DNA from: Agrococcus jejuensis
Lineage (GTDB): Bacteria > Actinomycetota > Actinomycetes > Actinomycetales > Microbacteriaceae
Reading direction: 5' to 3'
NCBI RefSeq assembly: GCF_007679035.1
Contig: NZ_VEFR01000002.1
Span: 186,001 to 250,000 of the forward strand
Length of the DNA stretch: 64,000 nt
Of the stretch, positions 1 through 10,018 are shown piece by piece. Made by a program: the position numbers and the translations under genes. The notes beneath the pieces are model-generated. The model had not been told where the DNA came from. It saw only the letters and a program-made list of their open reading frames with translations, and did not search any database. Each line of letters starts with the position of its first letter. Position 1 is the first letter of the stretch.

Positions 1-1359
1 CGAGTTCGACGACGCGAAGGCCTCGATGAGCGGCGGCACGTCGACGGCGTCGGGCATGTCGATCTCGGAGGTGGGGATGCCGGCGAGGTCCTCGATGGCG
101 GGCACCTCGGGCACGATCGCGTCGACGGTGTACGTGTCGCCCGGTCCGAGCCCCGCCTCGGCGATGACGTTGCCGGTGGAGCCGTTGTAGGCGAGCGACG
201 ACTGCAGCGCCACGGCGTCGTCGCCGCCGAAGTCGATGCGCTCGGCGTAGCCGACGCTCGGCACCCACACGCCCGAGTACTCGCCGACCTCGACCTCGAT
301 GGTCGTGGGCGTGCCGGGCTGCGAGGTGCCGATGGCGTCGCCGACCCGTGAGAACGAGCCCGACGACGACGACTCCTGGCTGCCTGCGACGGCGAAGACC
401 GTGCCGTCGTACCAGTCGAGCGTCGCGAGCCGCAGCCGCGATCCCTCTGGCATGCCCGAGACGGTGAGCAGCGTCGCCTCCTCGAAGTTCTTGTGCCAGC
501 CGCGGAAGCCCGCGAGGGGGCTCGGGTAGTCGGCGAGCTCGATGGGCGGCTCGACGTCGTCGCGCAGCACCTGCCGGTTCGTGAAGGCGATCGGCAGCGC
601 CGCGACGCTCGCGATGACGGCGGCCGCCGTCACCATGCCGACGCCGCCGATGAGACGGCGGCGCGCGAACGCCTTGCGGTTGGCGTCGTCGCGCGTGACC
701 TCGACCTCCTCGGCGAGGTTGCGCCTGGCCGTCGCGCCGCGCCACGCGATCCACGCGATCGACGCGCAGGCGGTGACGACGCCGAGCACGATGGGCTGCG
801 CGGCGATGCGGGTGCCGAAGGCGATGCCGACGACGAGCGCGACGACGCCGGGCAGCATGGCCCATGCGGCGCCGCGGCGCAGGCGCAGCGCCAGCACCGT
901 CGCGATCGCCGCGCACACGAGCGTCGTGAGCATGGGCACGACGAGCAGGCTCGGGAAGCCCTGCACGGGCGGCTGCGCCGTGAGCAGCGAGCGCCAGGAG
1001 ATGAACGAGCCGAGCATGAGCTCGCGCAGCCCGTCGAGCGTGGGGATGACGCCGGCGATCGTCGCGTGCCGCACCGCGAGCGCGGGGCCGAACACGACGT
1101 ACGCCACGACGATGCCGGCGACGGTCACGAGCCATCCGCGCAGCGGTCGCAGCGACGTGACGACGCCCACGAGGATGCCCGCGAGCGCGCCGCCGATGCC
1201 GGCGATGAGGTAGTCGACGCCGCCGAAGACGGGACCGAACGCGAGCGTCGCCATCGACAGCACGAGCAGGATGACGGCGCAGTCGATCGCGGCCTGCCAC
1301 GGCGCGCGCGGCAGCAGCGGCGGGCGCCGGTCGGCGGCGGAGGGGGCGGGTGCGCTCAC
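1..1359 (-). CDS. TgpA-like transglutaminase membrane protein, N-terminal part (cut by window edge)
   Basis: The gene runs off the window at base 1, so only the first 453 codons are seen. It starts at GTG, overlapping the TGA of the DUF58 gene as GTGA, which implies translational coupling. The visible protein has a short Pro-rich cytoplasmic start, about six hydrophobic segments between residues 20 and 230 (for example AAIDCAVILLVLSMATLAFG), and then an extracytoplasmic region that begins near residue 240. This is the layout of the N-terminal membrane part of TgpA-type proteins. In that family a transglutaminase-like Cys-His-Asp domain follows, but it would lie outside the window and is not seen. 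The call rests on topology and on the MoxR-DUF58-transglutaminase neighbourhood common in bacteria. The substrate is unknown. Confidence 0.75.
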   Translation of the reverse strand, partial: MSAPAPSAADRRPPLLPRAPWQAAIDCAVILLVLSMATLAFGPVFGGVDYLIAGIGGALAGILVGVVTSLRPLRGWLVTVAGIVVAYVVFGPALAVRHATIAGVIPTLDGLRELMLGSFISWRSLLTAQPPVQGFPSLLVVPMLTTLVCAAIATVLALRLRRGAAWAMLPGVVALVVGIAFGTRIAAQPIVLGVVTACASIAWIAWRGATARRNLAEEVEVTRDDANRKAFARRRLIGGVGMVTAAAVIASVAALPIAFTNRQVLRDDVEPPIELADYPSPLAGFRGWHKNFEEATLLTVSGMPEGSRLRLATLDWYDGTVFAVAGSQESSSSGSFSRVGDAIGTSQPGTPTTIEVEVGEYSGVWVPSVGYAERIDFGGDDAVALQSSLAYNGSTGNVIAEAGLGPGDTYTVDAIVPEVPAIEDLAGIPTSEIDMPDAVDVPPLIEAFASSNS

Positions 1360-2711
1360 TGCTCGCTCACCGCCCTCACGATGCGGGGCAGCTCGCGGAT
1401 CGACGGCAGCTGCGCGAGCGTCGCGCCGCCGAGCGGCTGCACCCTGGCCTTCGTGCCCTCGACGGCCTGGATGACGAGGATGCGGGCCTGCGCCGGCAGC
1501 AGCGAGGTCGCGCGGCGCACGGTCGTGAGGTCGACGCCGGCGCCCGCGTGCAGCATGACGACCGACGCGCCCGGGTGCTCTCGGCCGATCTCCGCGGCGA
1601 GCCCGATGAGGCGCTGGTGGCGCGGGCTCCACGCGACGCCCGAGAGGCCGTCGAGCAGGCGCTTGCCGTTCACGGCGGGCAGCGCGCGGCGCGACGTGCG
1701 CACCACCACGTCCATCTCGTCGCGGATGGCCTGCAGGCCGAGCGAGCCGAGCACCGAGATCGCCGTCTCGAACTCCTCGGCGTCGCCGTAGTCGTCGGGG
1801 TTCGTCGACAGGCCGAGCGCGAGCACCGAACGACGCGTCTGCTCGAACTGGCGCACCATGAGCTGGCCCGTGCGTGCGGACGACTTCCAGTGGATGTAGC
1901 GGCGGTCGTCGCCGGCGACGTAGTCGCGCAGCGCGTGGAAGGCGATGTCGGAGTTCGTGAGGTCGCGGGTGGTGATGCCCTCGAGGTCGCGGATGAGGCC
2001 GGGCGTCGTCTCGTCGAGCTGCACGGTGCGCGGGTGCACGAAGAGCTCCACGGGCTCCGTCCACCGCACCTGCCGTCGCAGGAGCCCGAGCGGGTCGCCC
2101 TTCACCGAGCGCACGGGACCGACGCGCAGCACGGCGCGGCGCGAGGTGGGGATGGCGAAGACGTCCTCGTGCACGTCGCGCGGCTGCATGCGCGGCAGGT
2201 GGAACGCGGCGACGGCCGAGCCGACGGGCACCTCGATCGTCGCGGGCATGAGCGGGCGCGACGACGCCGAGTGGATCTCGATGCGGCCGAGCGCGCGCTC
2301 GCCGACGACGACTCGCGTGTACGCCAGGTCGAGCTCGATGCGGTACATCGTGCGACCGATGACGTACGCGACCGCGATCGCGAGCAGCACGCCGCCCGCG
2401 ATGGCGATGACGACGAGCTCGGTCCACTCGAGCGCGAGGCCGGCGACGAGCGCGACGAGCGTGATGGCGAGCGCCACCCATCCGAGCCGCGTCACGGGGG
2501 CCAGCACCGGCACGGTCGCCCGGGCTCCGCGAGCGACGCCTCGCCGCACCGTGCGCACGGCCTCCGAGTCGAGCGCGGCGCGGACGCCGTCGCGAGCCGC
2601 GTGCAGCAGCGCGCGCGGCGAGCGCGGCAGGGCACGGCGCTGCCTCGGCTGCTCCTGCTCCTCCTCGACCTGCGGTGCCGGCACGCTGGGAGGCGGCACG
2701 ACCTCGGTCAT
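1356..2711 (-). CDS. DUF58 domain protein
   Basis: A protein of 451 residues. It starts at an ATG that overlaps the MoxR stop codon (ATGA); a longer upstream frame is only read-through of the MoxR gene in another frame. The N-terminus is a Pro/Gln-rich cytoplasmic stretch, followed by two membrane helices at about residues 65-110 and then a soluble part. The DUF58 signature is clear near residue 225-245: DDRRYIHWKSSARTGQLMVR. The C-terminal half resembles a degenerate vWA fold. DUF58 proteins accompany MoxR ATPases and transglutaminases; their biochemical role is not established, though they are thought to act with MoxR in assembling or maturing a partner. Here the likely partner is the giant surface protein at the head of the operon (inference). 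Confidence 0.88.
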   Translation of the reverse strand: MTEVVPPPSVPAPQVEEEQEQPRQRRALPRSPRALLHAARDGVRAALDSEAVRTVRRGVARGARATVPVLAPVTRLGWVALAITLVALVAGLALEWTELVVIAIAGGVLLAIAVAYVIGRTMYRIELDLAYTRVVVGERALGRIEIHSASSRPLMPATIEVPVGSAVAAFHLPRMQPRDVHEDVFAIPTSRRAVLRVGPVRSVKGDPLGLLRRQVRWTEPVELFVHPRTVQLDETTPGLIRDLEGITTRDLTNSDIAFHALRDYVAGDDRRYIHWKSSARTGQLMVRQFEQTRRSVLALGLSTNPDDYGDAEEFETAISVLGSLGLQAIRDEMDVVVRTSRRALPAVNGKRLLDGLSGVAWSPRHQRLIGLAAEIGREHPGASVVMLHAGAGVDLTTVRRATSLLPAQARILVIQAVEGTKARVQPLGGATLAQLPSIRELPRIVRAVSEQ

Positions 2712-3688
2712 CCGACGAGCGCCCGCTCCTGCGGCGCCGGCACGTCGGCGATCGCACGCTCGACGACGCGCTCGCCCGTGACGCCCGAGAACTCGGCCTC
2801 GGGGTCGAGCACGATGCGGTGCGCGAGCACGGGCTGCGCCAGCGACTTCACGTCGTCGGGCAGCACGTAGTTGCGGCCGCGGCTCGCGGCCCACGCCTTG
2901 GCGGCGCGCGTGATGGCCATGGCGCCGCGCACCGAGACGCCCAGGCGCGTGTCGCTCGACTCGCGCGTGTGCTCGGTGAGCGCGGCGACGTAGTCGAGCA
3001 CGGCGGCGTCGACGTGCGCCGTGGCGGCGAGGTCGATCATGTCGGCGACGACGGTCGTCGTGACGATGGGCTGCACGAGCGACGAGGCGTTGCGCTGCGA
3101 TGCACCCGCGAGGATGCGCACCGTCTGCTCGCGGCCCGGGTAGCCGATCGACGTCTTCATGAGGAAGCGGTCGAGCTGCGCCTCGGGCAGGCGGTAGGTG
3201 CCGGCCTGCTCGATGGGGTTCTGCGTCGCGATGACCATGAACGGCCGGCCGACGGCGTGGGGCTCGCCGTCGACGGTGACGCGCCCCTCCTCCATGACCT
3301 CGAGCAGGGCCGACTGCGTCTTCGGGCTCGCGCGGTTGATCTCGTCGGCGAGCACGATCTGGGCGAAGATCGGGCCCTTGTGGAACTCGAAGGCCTGCGT
3401 CTTCTGGTCGTACACCGTGACGCCCGTGACGTCGGAGGGCAGCAGGTCGGGCGTGAACTGGATGCGGGTGTTCGCACCAGCGACCGTGGCCGCCATCGAC
3501 TTCGCGAGCTGCGTCTTGCCCGTGCCCGGCGCGTCCTCGAGCAGCAGGTGGCCCTCGGAGAGCATGGCCGTGAAGGCGAGGGCGATCACGTCCTCCTTGC
3601 CGAGCACGACGGCACCCACGTTCGCCACGAGGCGCTGGAACGTCTCCTGGAACCATGCCGCCTGCTCGCGGGTCATCGTCATCGCCAT
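2708..3688 (-). CDS. MoxR family AAA+ ATPase
   Basis: A 326-residue MoxR-type ATPase, the usual length for the family. Walker A is EDAPGTGKTQLAKS near residue 50-64, Walker B is VLADEINRASPKTQSALLE near residue 110-130, and the sensor region TQNPIEQAGTYRLPEAQLDR follows. The C-terminus carries the AAA lid domain with VLPDDVK. An AAGGAG ribosome site lies 8 bases before the ATG, inside the 19-base gap after the giant surface-protein gene. MoxR proteins act as chaperone-like ATPases on vWA/DUF58 partners. Tight coupling to DUF58 downstream and to the surface protein upstream suggests that it serves that protein or its envelope export or assembly (inference). Confidence 0.93.
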   Translation of the reverse strand: MAMTMTREQAAWFQETFQRLVANVGAVVLGKEDVIALAFTAMLSEGHLLLEDAPGTGKTQLAKSMAATVAGANTRIQFTPDLLPSDVTGVTVYDQKTQAFEFHKGPIFAQIVLADEINRASPKTQSALLEVMEEGRVTVDGEPHAVGRPFMVIATQNPIEQAGTYRLPEAQLDRFLMKTSIGYPGREQTVRILAGASQRNASSLVQPIVTTTVVADMIDLAATAHVDAAVLDYVAALTEHTRESSDTRLGVSVRGAMAITRAAKAWAASRGRNYVLPDDVKSLAQPVLAHRIVLDPEAEFSGVTGERVVERAIADVPAPQERALVG

Positions 3689-3707
3689 GTGGGCGTCTCC
3701 TTCATGC

Positions 3708-6700
3708 TCATGGCCAGCTGACCCTCGGAGAGGTCAGGCTGACGCCGTTCCCCTGGATGGTGAACCATGCCTCGCCCGCGAACCCGGAGTAGCAGATGCG
3801 CCCCCCGCCGACGCGGTACTGCGTGCTGCCGTTCACCGAGCCGACGTTGATCGTCGCAGTCTGGAACGGGGTCGTGGCGTTGCCGTCGCTGTGGTAGCAC
3901 GCGACGTCGTAGTTCCCGGACGGGAAGTCGTTCCAGTTGATCGTGAAGTATCGGCAGGTCTCGCCGTTCGCACCCGCGCAGGAGCCTGCGTGGGCGACGT
4001 CACCCTTGGTGAGGGAGACCGTCGGGTTGGCATTGGAGGTCGCACTCGCCTGCGCCTGGGTCGTCTGCGTGCCGTGGACGCCCTCTGGCTGGCCCGTCGA
4101 GGCCTGCGCCTGGATCCGCACCGTCGTGTTCGCTCCAACGTTCACGGTCTGGGATCCGCTCGCGCCGACGTTCTGCCATCCGCCCCAGCCGCCGCCCTGG
4201 TCGATGCGGATCTGCATCGAGATCGGGCGACCGTTCGCCGCCGGTGCGCTCCACGACACCGTCACCTGGTTGACCCCGCCGGTCGCGTTCGCACCCGGAG
4301 CGCCGATGGGTCCGTAGGGCGCCGCCTGCACGACGTTCGACTGTCCGCTCGCGTACGTGATGCCCTGCACCGTCGAGACTGCGCGCACCGTGATGTTCGC
4401 ACCCGGCGCGTTCTGGTTCGCCACCGTCACGCGTCCGCCCGTCGCGGCGACCGTGCCGCGCTGGGTGCCGTTGACGAACACCTGGTACTGCACCTCCTCG
4501 GCACGCGCGCCGTTCGTCGGGCCGGGCTGCATCGTGATGTCGGACCACCCGTCTCCATCCGAGACGCCCGTGATCGTCGGAGCGCCCGGCGTCGTCGCGT
4601 CGCGCACGCCGTTCGACTGCGCCGACGCCTGCGACGGACCGACGTCGTTCACCGCCACGACCGTGAACGTCAGCGTCGCGCCGGCACCCGCGGGCAGCGA
4701 CCCGGCACCGAACGTCGCGCGCGTCGTCGTCGCGCCCGCCACGCTCAGCGGGTTGCCGTAGGGAGCACCGTTCGAGTAGGCCTGCACCGAGTAGCTCGTG
4801 ATGGCCGCGCCGTTCGACTGCGTCTCGTGCTGCGCCCAGGTGACGTGCACCTGCACGTTGCCGGGGATCGACTGGTCGCGCTCGGCGGCGACGCCCGTGA
4901 CCTGGAACGGCGGGCCCGCCGGCGTCACGGCGGCGCCCGCGGGGCTCCATTCACTTGGCTCCGGCGCGTCGTTGTACGCCTGCACGCGGAACGAGTACGC
5001 CGTGCCGTTCGTGAGCCCCTGCCACACGTAGCTCGTGGCGCCACCGGGCACGATGACGGTCGGCTGCCCGTTCGCGGGCGGCGGGCTGATCTCGAGCACG
5101 TACTGCGTGATCGCCGAGCCGCGGTTCGTCGGCGTCTGCCACGTGACCGACAGCTGCGTGTCGCCGCGCTCGGCCCGCGGCGCCGCGGGCGGGTCGGGCC
5201 GCACGTCGGGGCGCGCATCGGCCGACGCGGGCGACGGGTCGGAGTCGCCGACCTCGTTCCGCGCGACGACCTGGAACTGGTACGTCTGGTCGTTCACGAG
5301 GCCCTGCAGCGTGCACGTCGTCGACGAGCAGTCCTGCGTGAACGAGCCGTCGGCGCTCTGCACCGTGTAGCCCTGGATGGCGGCGCCGTTCGACGCCGGC
5401 GCGGCCCACGCGAGCGTCACCGTCTGGTCCCCGACCGAGAGCACGTTCGGACGGATCGGCGCCTCGGGCCGACCCTTCACGTTGAGCACGATCTGCCCTG
5501 TGCGTTGCCGCTGCGCGGTCTCGGTCGCATCCTGCACCGTGTACTGCACCGTGAGGACGCCCGAGAAGTCCGCGCCCGGGGTGACGGTGACCGTCGAGCC
5601 GTCGCTCGAGACGTCACCCTGCCCGCCGACCACGGCCTGCGCGACGACGGTCAGCGGCGCCTGCCCCTCGAAGGGGTTCCAGTCGTTCGCGAGCACGTTG
5701 ACGTTCGACGCGACGCCCTGCACCGCCTCGCCCGTGTCGTCGCGCACGATGGCGAGCGGCTCGTTCGAGATCACGACCGTGCCCACGACCGTGCCCTGCC
5801 TGGTGTTGCCGTTCCGGTCGGTGAGGTCGATCGTGTACGAGACCGTCGCGCCGACGTTGGCGTTCACGTCCGCCGTCAGCGTGAGCGTCTGGTCGGTCAG
5901 GTCGGCGTCGATCTGATCCGACTGCCCGCCCGCCAGCTCGTAGTCCATCTCCTCGAGGTCGCCCGGGTCGGGGTCGCGCGTCGCGGTCGTGAGGTCGAAC
6001 GACACCTCGCCGTTCTGCGGCACCTGGAGCGACGCGCCGCTGAAGGTCGGCGGCACCGCCGACGACGGGCGCACGAGCAACGGGATCGACAGCACGGCCG
6101 TCGTGCCCTCGGGATCGGTCTCGCTCGTGCCGTCGGTGACCTCGAACGACAGCGTCGCGGGCCCCGTGTAGCCGAGCTCCGAGGTGTACTGCAGCGTGTC
6201 GACGTCGATGACGAGCGAGTCGCCGTTGGCGTTCGTCGCCTGCACGCGGTCGGCCGTCGTGATGCGCGGGCTGTTCTGCGAGACGGTGACCTCCTCGCTG
6301 AGCTCGAACTCGTACGAGATGCCCGACTGCACCTCGACGACGTCCTGCGACGTGAGGCGCGGCGCGGGATCGCGGGCGATCGGCACGAACACGAACGCCT
6401 GCGCCGCCTCGCCGTCGGGGTCGGTCACGCGGTAGGTGACGACCTGGAACTCCTCCGACGACGGCGTGACGCGGATGCCCTCGGCCACGACGTCGCCCGG
6501 GCCCTGCAGCACCGTCACCTCGAGCGCGTCGGGGCTGCCGTCGGGGTCGAGGTCGTTGTCGAGCACGGGCACCGAGATCGGCTCGCCCTCGACGACCTCG
6601 GCGGCAGGCACCACGTCGTCGACGGCCACCGGCGGCTCGAGCGGCGCGTCCTCGGCGACCGTCACGAGCACGACGCCCTGCGCCTCGCCGCCACGGCCGT

Positions 6701-9700
6701 CGTCGATGCGGTAGCGCAGCTCGTACTCCCCCGGCGCCTCGGGCGCCGTGAAGTCGACGGTGCTGCGGTCCTCGTCGATCGTGATGTCGCCGAGCTCCTC
6801 GGAGGCGTTCGAGATGCCATCGACCTGCAGCGTGAGCGCGTCGCCATCGGGGTCGAAGTCGTTCGCGAGCACCGGCACGGCCACCTGGCGGCCCGGCTGC
6901 ACCGACACGGCATCGGTCTCGGCGAACGGCACCTGGTTGATCTCGGGCGGCGGCGCGATGCCGACGACGACCGCGGCCGTCGCCTCGATGCCCCAGCGAT
7001 CGCGCACGCGATACGTGAACGACGTCGTGCCCGCCGTGCCCTCGTACGCCTCGTAGACGAAGAAGCCGTCGCCGGTCTCGGTGACGCGCCCCACGCCGGG
7101 CGCCTCGTCGTAGCCGACGAGCTCGACGCCGTCGCCGTCGGGATCGATGCCGTCGAGCGGGATCGGGATCGACACGAGGTTGCCCTCGACGACGCGCGCC
7201 TCGACCGTCTGCGCGATCGGCGGATCGTTGCCGGCGTCGCGCTGGATGACGGTGACGTCGATCGGCGCAGTGGCGACGTTGCCGAACTCGTCGGTGATCT
7301 CGTAGACGAGGCGCACCGACGACGGCCCGCCGACCGGCACGAAGACGCGCACCTCGTCGCCGTCGACGAACGCGCAGCCCTCGGCATCCTCGCCCGCCGT
7401 GTCGCAGCCATCCGTGCCGTCGGCGAACGTCGTCTCGACGAGCTCGCTCGACACGGTGAGCTCGAGCTCGTCGGGGCTGAAGTCGTTGTCGAGCACGGGG
7501 ATCGACACGAAGTCGCCCTCGCGCACCGTCGCCGTGTCGGCGACCGCCGTCGGCGGCGTCGGCTGCACGGGCGGCTCGACGGGGATGATGACCACCTGGC
7601 CCGTCTCGGTGAATCGGCCGTTGGACACCGTGTACGAGATCGTCTGCTCCGACGTGAGTCCCTGCGCGTCGATGAGGCGCAGCACGCGTCGCTCCAGCAG
7701 CTGCGCCGTCACCGGCACGCCGTCCACCGTCACGGACTGCACCACGAGCACGCCGCCCGAGGGGTCGACGTCGTTCGCGAGCAGGTCGACGAGCGTCTCG
7801 CCGCTCTGCGGCAGCAGCGCGATGTCGCGCACCGCGACGGGGCGCGCCTCGTCGTCGGCCTCGCGCACGTCGACGCGGATCCGTGAGCTCGCCGATGCGG
7901 CACCCGCGGACACGAGGTACGGCAGGTAGTACGTGCCCGGCGTCTCGCTCGAGAGCGTCACGAGGCCGGTCTCGTCGTCGTACGTGCCCGTGACCTGCGG
8001 CGCCTGCTCCCAGGAGACCTGCGCGAGGCGAGCGTCCTGCGTGCCCGGCACGTAGTCGTTCGCGAGCGGCTCGATCGACGTCTCCTGCCCGACCGTCATC
8101 GACACGAAGTCGGCGTTGGCCGTGATCGCCGCGGTGTTGCGCTCCATGACGACGACGCCGATGGAGCCCGTCGCCGTGTCGCCGCGCGAGTCCGCCACCA
8201 CCAGGTCGACCGACGTCGGCCCCGGCGATCCGGTCGCCGTGTACAGGATGCGGCCGGAGGGGTTCGACTCGATCTGGTCGCCCGTCGGGCTCGTGGCCGA
8301 CTGCAGGTAGAAGTCGTCGCCGTCGGGGTCGTACCAGCCCTGCAGGCCCGGGTACTCGAACCGCGCGGTCTGCTCGATCTGGAACGACTGGTCGTACAGC
8401 CGCTCTGGCGGGCTGTTCTCCTCGGGCGTGCGCACCGCGACGACGACCGTCGCCGAGTCCGTGCCGCCGCGTCCGTCGTCGACCTCGTACTGGAACGTGA
8501 TCGAGGACTCGGAGAACGAGGCCGGGATCTCGATCTGCAGCTGCGAGTCGTTCGCGATCGGCGACACCGTCACGCCCGAGGGCAGATCGGACGTCACGCG
8601 CGCCGTCAGCACGTCGCCGTCCTGGTCGGAGTCGTTCGCGAGCACGGGCAGGATCGTCGCGCGGCCCGGGCGAGCGCCGAGCTGGTCGTCGGTCGCGACC
8701 GGGGCGTGGTTCTCCTCGCTCGGCGGCGGCGTCGTCTGCTGCAGGATGTCCTCGAGCGACTCGTCCTGCTCCTCCGACTCCTCCTCGGACTCCGGGGGGA
8801 TGAGGTCCTCCCAGTTGTCCACGAGCACCACCTGGTCGGTCACGAGCCACGACTGGCCGGACTCGAACTGGTTGAGCACGACCATGCCGCGGTTCACGCG
8901 GAAGACGGCGGGACCGTCGAGCCCGTCGATCGCCTCCTCGGCGTTGCGCGACGCGTCCTGGCAGGCGCGCACGAACTGGCCGGCGGACGGGAAGGCCGCG
9001 TACAGGCAGCCGCCGAGCTGCACGGGCGCGACGACCTCGCCGCCCTCGGCGCCGATCGACTGCTGCACGAGCTCGCCGACGCCCAACGGCTGCCGCAGCA
9101 GCAGCTCGCTCGTCGCCAGCACGACGCTCGACGCGGCGTCGCCCACCTGCTGCAGCACCGCATCCGCGGGCACGTCGACCGTGCGACCCGGCAGGAACAG
9201 GCGCTCGCCACCGAGCGCGACCGCCTCGTCGCCGACGAGGGTCACCGAGACGTCGTCGGCGTCGCCCAGGCCCTCGCGGCCCTGCGTCGCCGGCTCGTCG
9301 AATCCACCCTCGTCGCTCGGCTGCCATCGCAGCACGGCGCTCTGCGCCGGCGATGCCACGGCGACGCTGCCGTCGTAGCCGACCGCGAGCGCCGCGTCGT
9401 CGCCGACCTCGGCGAGCGGCTCCATCTCCTCGGCATCGAAGCCGCCGACCTCGGCGACCGGCATCGCCCACAGTCGGCCGTCGGGCTCGAGGATCGCGAC
9501 GGTGCCGCCGCGCTGCTGCACCTCCACGTCGGCCGCGAGCGGCACCGTGGCGCCGAGCGTCATCGTGGCGGGGTCGATCTGCACGAGCGTGCCGTCGCCG
9601 TCGCGCAGGAACACGCTCGCGCCGTCCTGCAGCACGTCGAACGACGTGGACCCCGACGGCGCGTACACGTGGCCGTCGAGCTCCTGCGCCTGCACGTTGA

Positions 9701-9884
9701 GGTGACCGACCTCCGACGTCGACGTGCGGGTGACCCAGACGCCGCCGTCGTGCAGGTCGACGTCGGTCTGCGTGAAGCCCTCGTACGTGAACGCGAGGAC
9801 GCCCAGCGCGATGGCTGCGGATGACACGACGGCGATGGATGCGGTCGTCTTGCGACGTCCCTTCATCCAGCGCAGCACGCCCAC
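3708..9884 (-). CDS. Giant surface-anchored protein with cadherin-like/Ig-like and fibronectin III domains
   Basis: A 2,058-residue protein from a GTG start. Residues 1-13 are basic and cytoplasmic, and residues 14-34 are a single membrane helix (signal anchor). Residues 40-365 look like a beta-propeller (repeated short beta-strands with DG turns). An acidic EESEEESEEQDESLED linker follows. Residues about 390-1470 hold at least eight cadherin-like or Ig-like modules recognisable by VLANDxDxDGD (variants VLANDSDQDGD, LLANDVDPSGG, VLANDFDPDGD, VLDNDLDPDGS), a calcium-binding type of signature. Residues 1475-1950 hold about four or five fibronectin III modules (for example VSVTWQTP-type strands). 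The last 100 residues carry four cysteines, likely two disulfides. Such proteins head MoxR-DUF58-transglutaminase operons in many actinobacteria; adhesion or envelope architecture is the usual guess, unproven. Confidence 0.9.
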   Translation of the reverse strand: MGVLRWMKGRRKTTASIAVVSSAAIALGVLAFTYEGFTQTDVDLHDGGVWVTRTSTSEVGHLNVQAQELDGHVYAPSGSTSFDVLQDGASVFLRDGDGTLVQIDPATMTLGATVPLAADVEVQQRGGTVAILEPDGRLWAMPVAEVGGFDAEEMEPLAEVGDDAALAVGYDGSVAVASPAQSAVLRWQPSDEGGFDEPATQGREGLGDADDVSVTLVGDEAVALGGERLFLPGRTVDVPADAVLQQVGDAASSVVLATSELLLRQPLGVGELVQQSIGAEGGEVVAPVQLGGCLYAAFPSAGQFVRACQDASRNAEEAIDGLDGPAVFRVNRGMVVLNQFESGQSWLVTDQVVLVDNWEDLIPPESEEESEEQDESLEDILQQTTPPPSEENHAPVATDDQLGARPGRATILPVLANDSDQDGDVLTARVTSDLPSGVTVSPIANDSQLQIEIPASFSESSITFQYEVDDGRGGTDSATVVVAVRTPEENSPPERLYDQSFQIEQTARFEYPGLQGWYDPDGDDFYLQSATSPTGDQIESNPSGRILYTATGSPGPTSVDLVVADSRGDTATGSIGVVVMERNTAAITANADFVSMTVGQETSIEPLANDYVPGTQDARLAQVSWEQAPQVTGTYDDETGLVTLSSETPGTYYLPYLVSAGAASASSRIRVDVREADDEARPVAVRDIALLPQSGETLVDLLANDVDPSGGVLVVQSVTVDGVPVTAQLLERRVLRLIDAQGLTSEQTISYTVSNGRFTETGQVVIIPVEPPVQPTPPTAVADTATVREGDFVSIPVLDNDFSPDELELTVSSELVETTFADGTDGCDTAGEDAEGCAFVDGDEVRVFVPVGGPSSVRLVYEITDEFGNVATAPIDVTVIQRDAGNDPPIAQTVEARVVEGNLVSIPIPLDGIDPDGDGVELVGYDEAPGVGRVTETGDGFFVYEAYEGTAGTTSFTYRVRDRWGIEATAAVVVGIAPPPEINQVPFAETDAVSVQPGRQVAVPVLANDFDPDGDALTLQVDGISNASEELGDITIDEDRSTVDFTAPEAPGEYELRYRIDDGRGGEAQGVVLVTVAEDAPLEPPVAVDDVVPAAEVVEGEPISVPVLDNDLDPDGSPDALEVTVLQGPGDVVAEGIRVTPSSEEFQVVTYRVTDPDGEAAQAFVFVPIARDPAPRLTSQDVVEVQSGISYEFELSEEVTVSQNSPRITTADRVQATNANGDSLVIDVDTLQYTSELGYTGPATLSFEVTDGTSETDPEGTTAVLSIPLLVRPSSAVPPTFSGASLQVPQNGEVSFDLTTATRDPDPGDLEEMDYELAGGQSDQIDADLTDQTLTLTADVNANVGATVSYTIDLTDRNGNTRQGTVVGTVVISNEPLAIVRDDTGEAVQGVASNVNVLANDWNPFEGQAPLTVVAQAVVGGQGDVSSDGSTVTVTPGADFSGVLTVQYTVQDATETAQRQRTGQIVLNVKGRPEAPIRPNVLSVGDQTVTLAWAAPASNGAAIQGYTVQSADGSFTQDCSSTTCTLQGLVNDQTYQFQVVARNEVGDSDPSPASADARPDVRPDPPAAPRAERGDTQLSVTWQTPTNRGSAITQYVLEISPPPANGQPTVIVPGGATSYVWQGLTNGTAYSFRVQAYNDAPEPSEWSPAGAAVTPAGPPFQVTGVAAERDQSIPGNVQVHVTWAQHETQSNGAAITSYSVQAYSNGAPYGNPLSVAGATTTRATFGAGSLPAGAGATLTFTVVAVNDVGPSQASAQSNGVRDATTPGAPTITGVSDGDGWSDITMQPGPTNGARAEEVQYQVFVNGTQRGTVAATGGRVTVANQNAPGANITVRAVSTVQGITYASGQSNVVQAAPYGPIGAPGANATGGVNQVTVSWSAPAANGRPISMQIRIDQGGGWGGWQNVGASGSQTVNVGANTTVRIQAQASTGQPEGVHGTQTTQAQASATSNANPTVSLTKGDVAHAGSCAGANGETCRYFTINWNDFPSGNYDVACYHSDGNATTPFQTATINVGSVNGSTQYRVGGGRICYSGFAGEAWFTIQGNGVSLTSPRVSWP

Positions 9885-9976
9885 GACACCCCCGAGGTCT
9901 CTGACTCGACCTCACGATGATGCCCTACGTCGGGGCTCCGCTGCTGGATGGGCGCTGTGCCGCCCGAGATGTGCAA

Positions 9977-10005
9977 GGGCCCGGCGAGCATCGCTCGCCG
10001 GGCCC
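9977..10005 (-). terminator. Strong hairpin downstream of the 10019-11338 gene
   Basis: A perfect 13-bp inverted repeat (GGGCCCGGCGAGC with a 3-base loop) lies 14 bases after the stop codon of the minus-strand gene at 10019-11338 and before the start of the giant surface-protein gene. There is no long U-run, as is common in high-GC actinobacteria. It should separate the two transcription units. Confidence 0.75.
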
Positions 10006-10018
10006 GGGGGCATCTGCG

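Noticed and set aside
3198-7886. Long plus-strand open frame opposite the giant surface protein
   Set aside because: Its translation is dominated by Arg, Asp, His and Val repeats typical of the antisense of a high-GC gene; the minus strand carries clear Ig-like and fibronectin domains.
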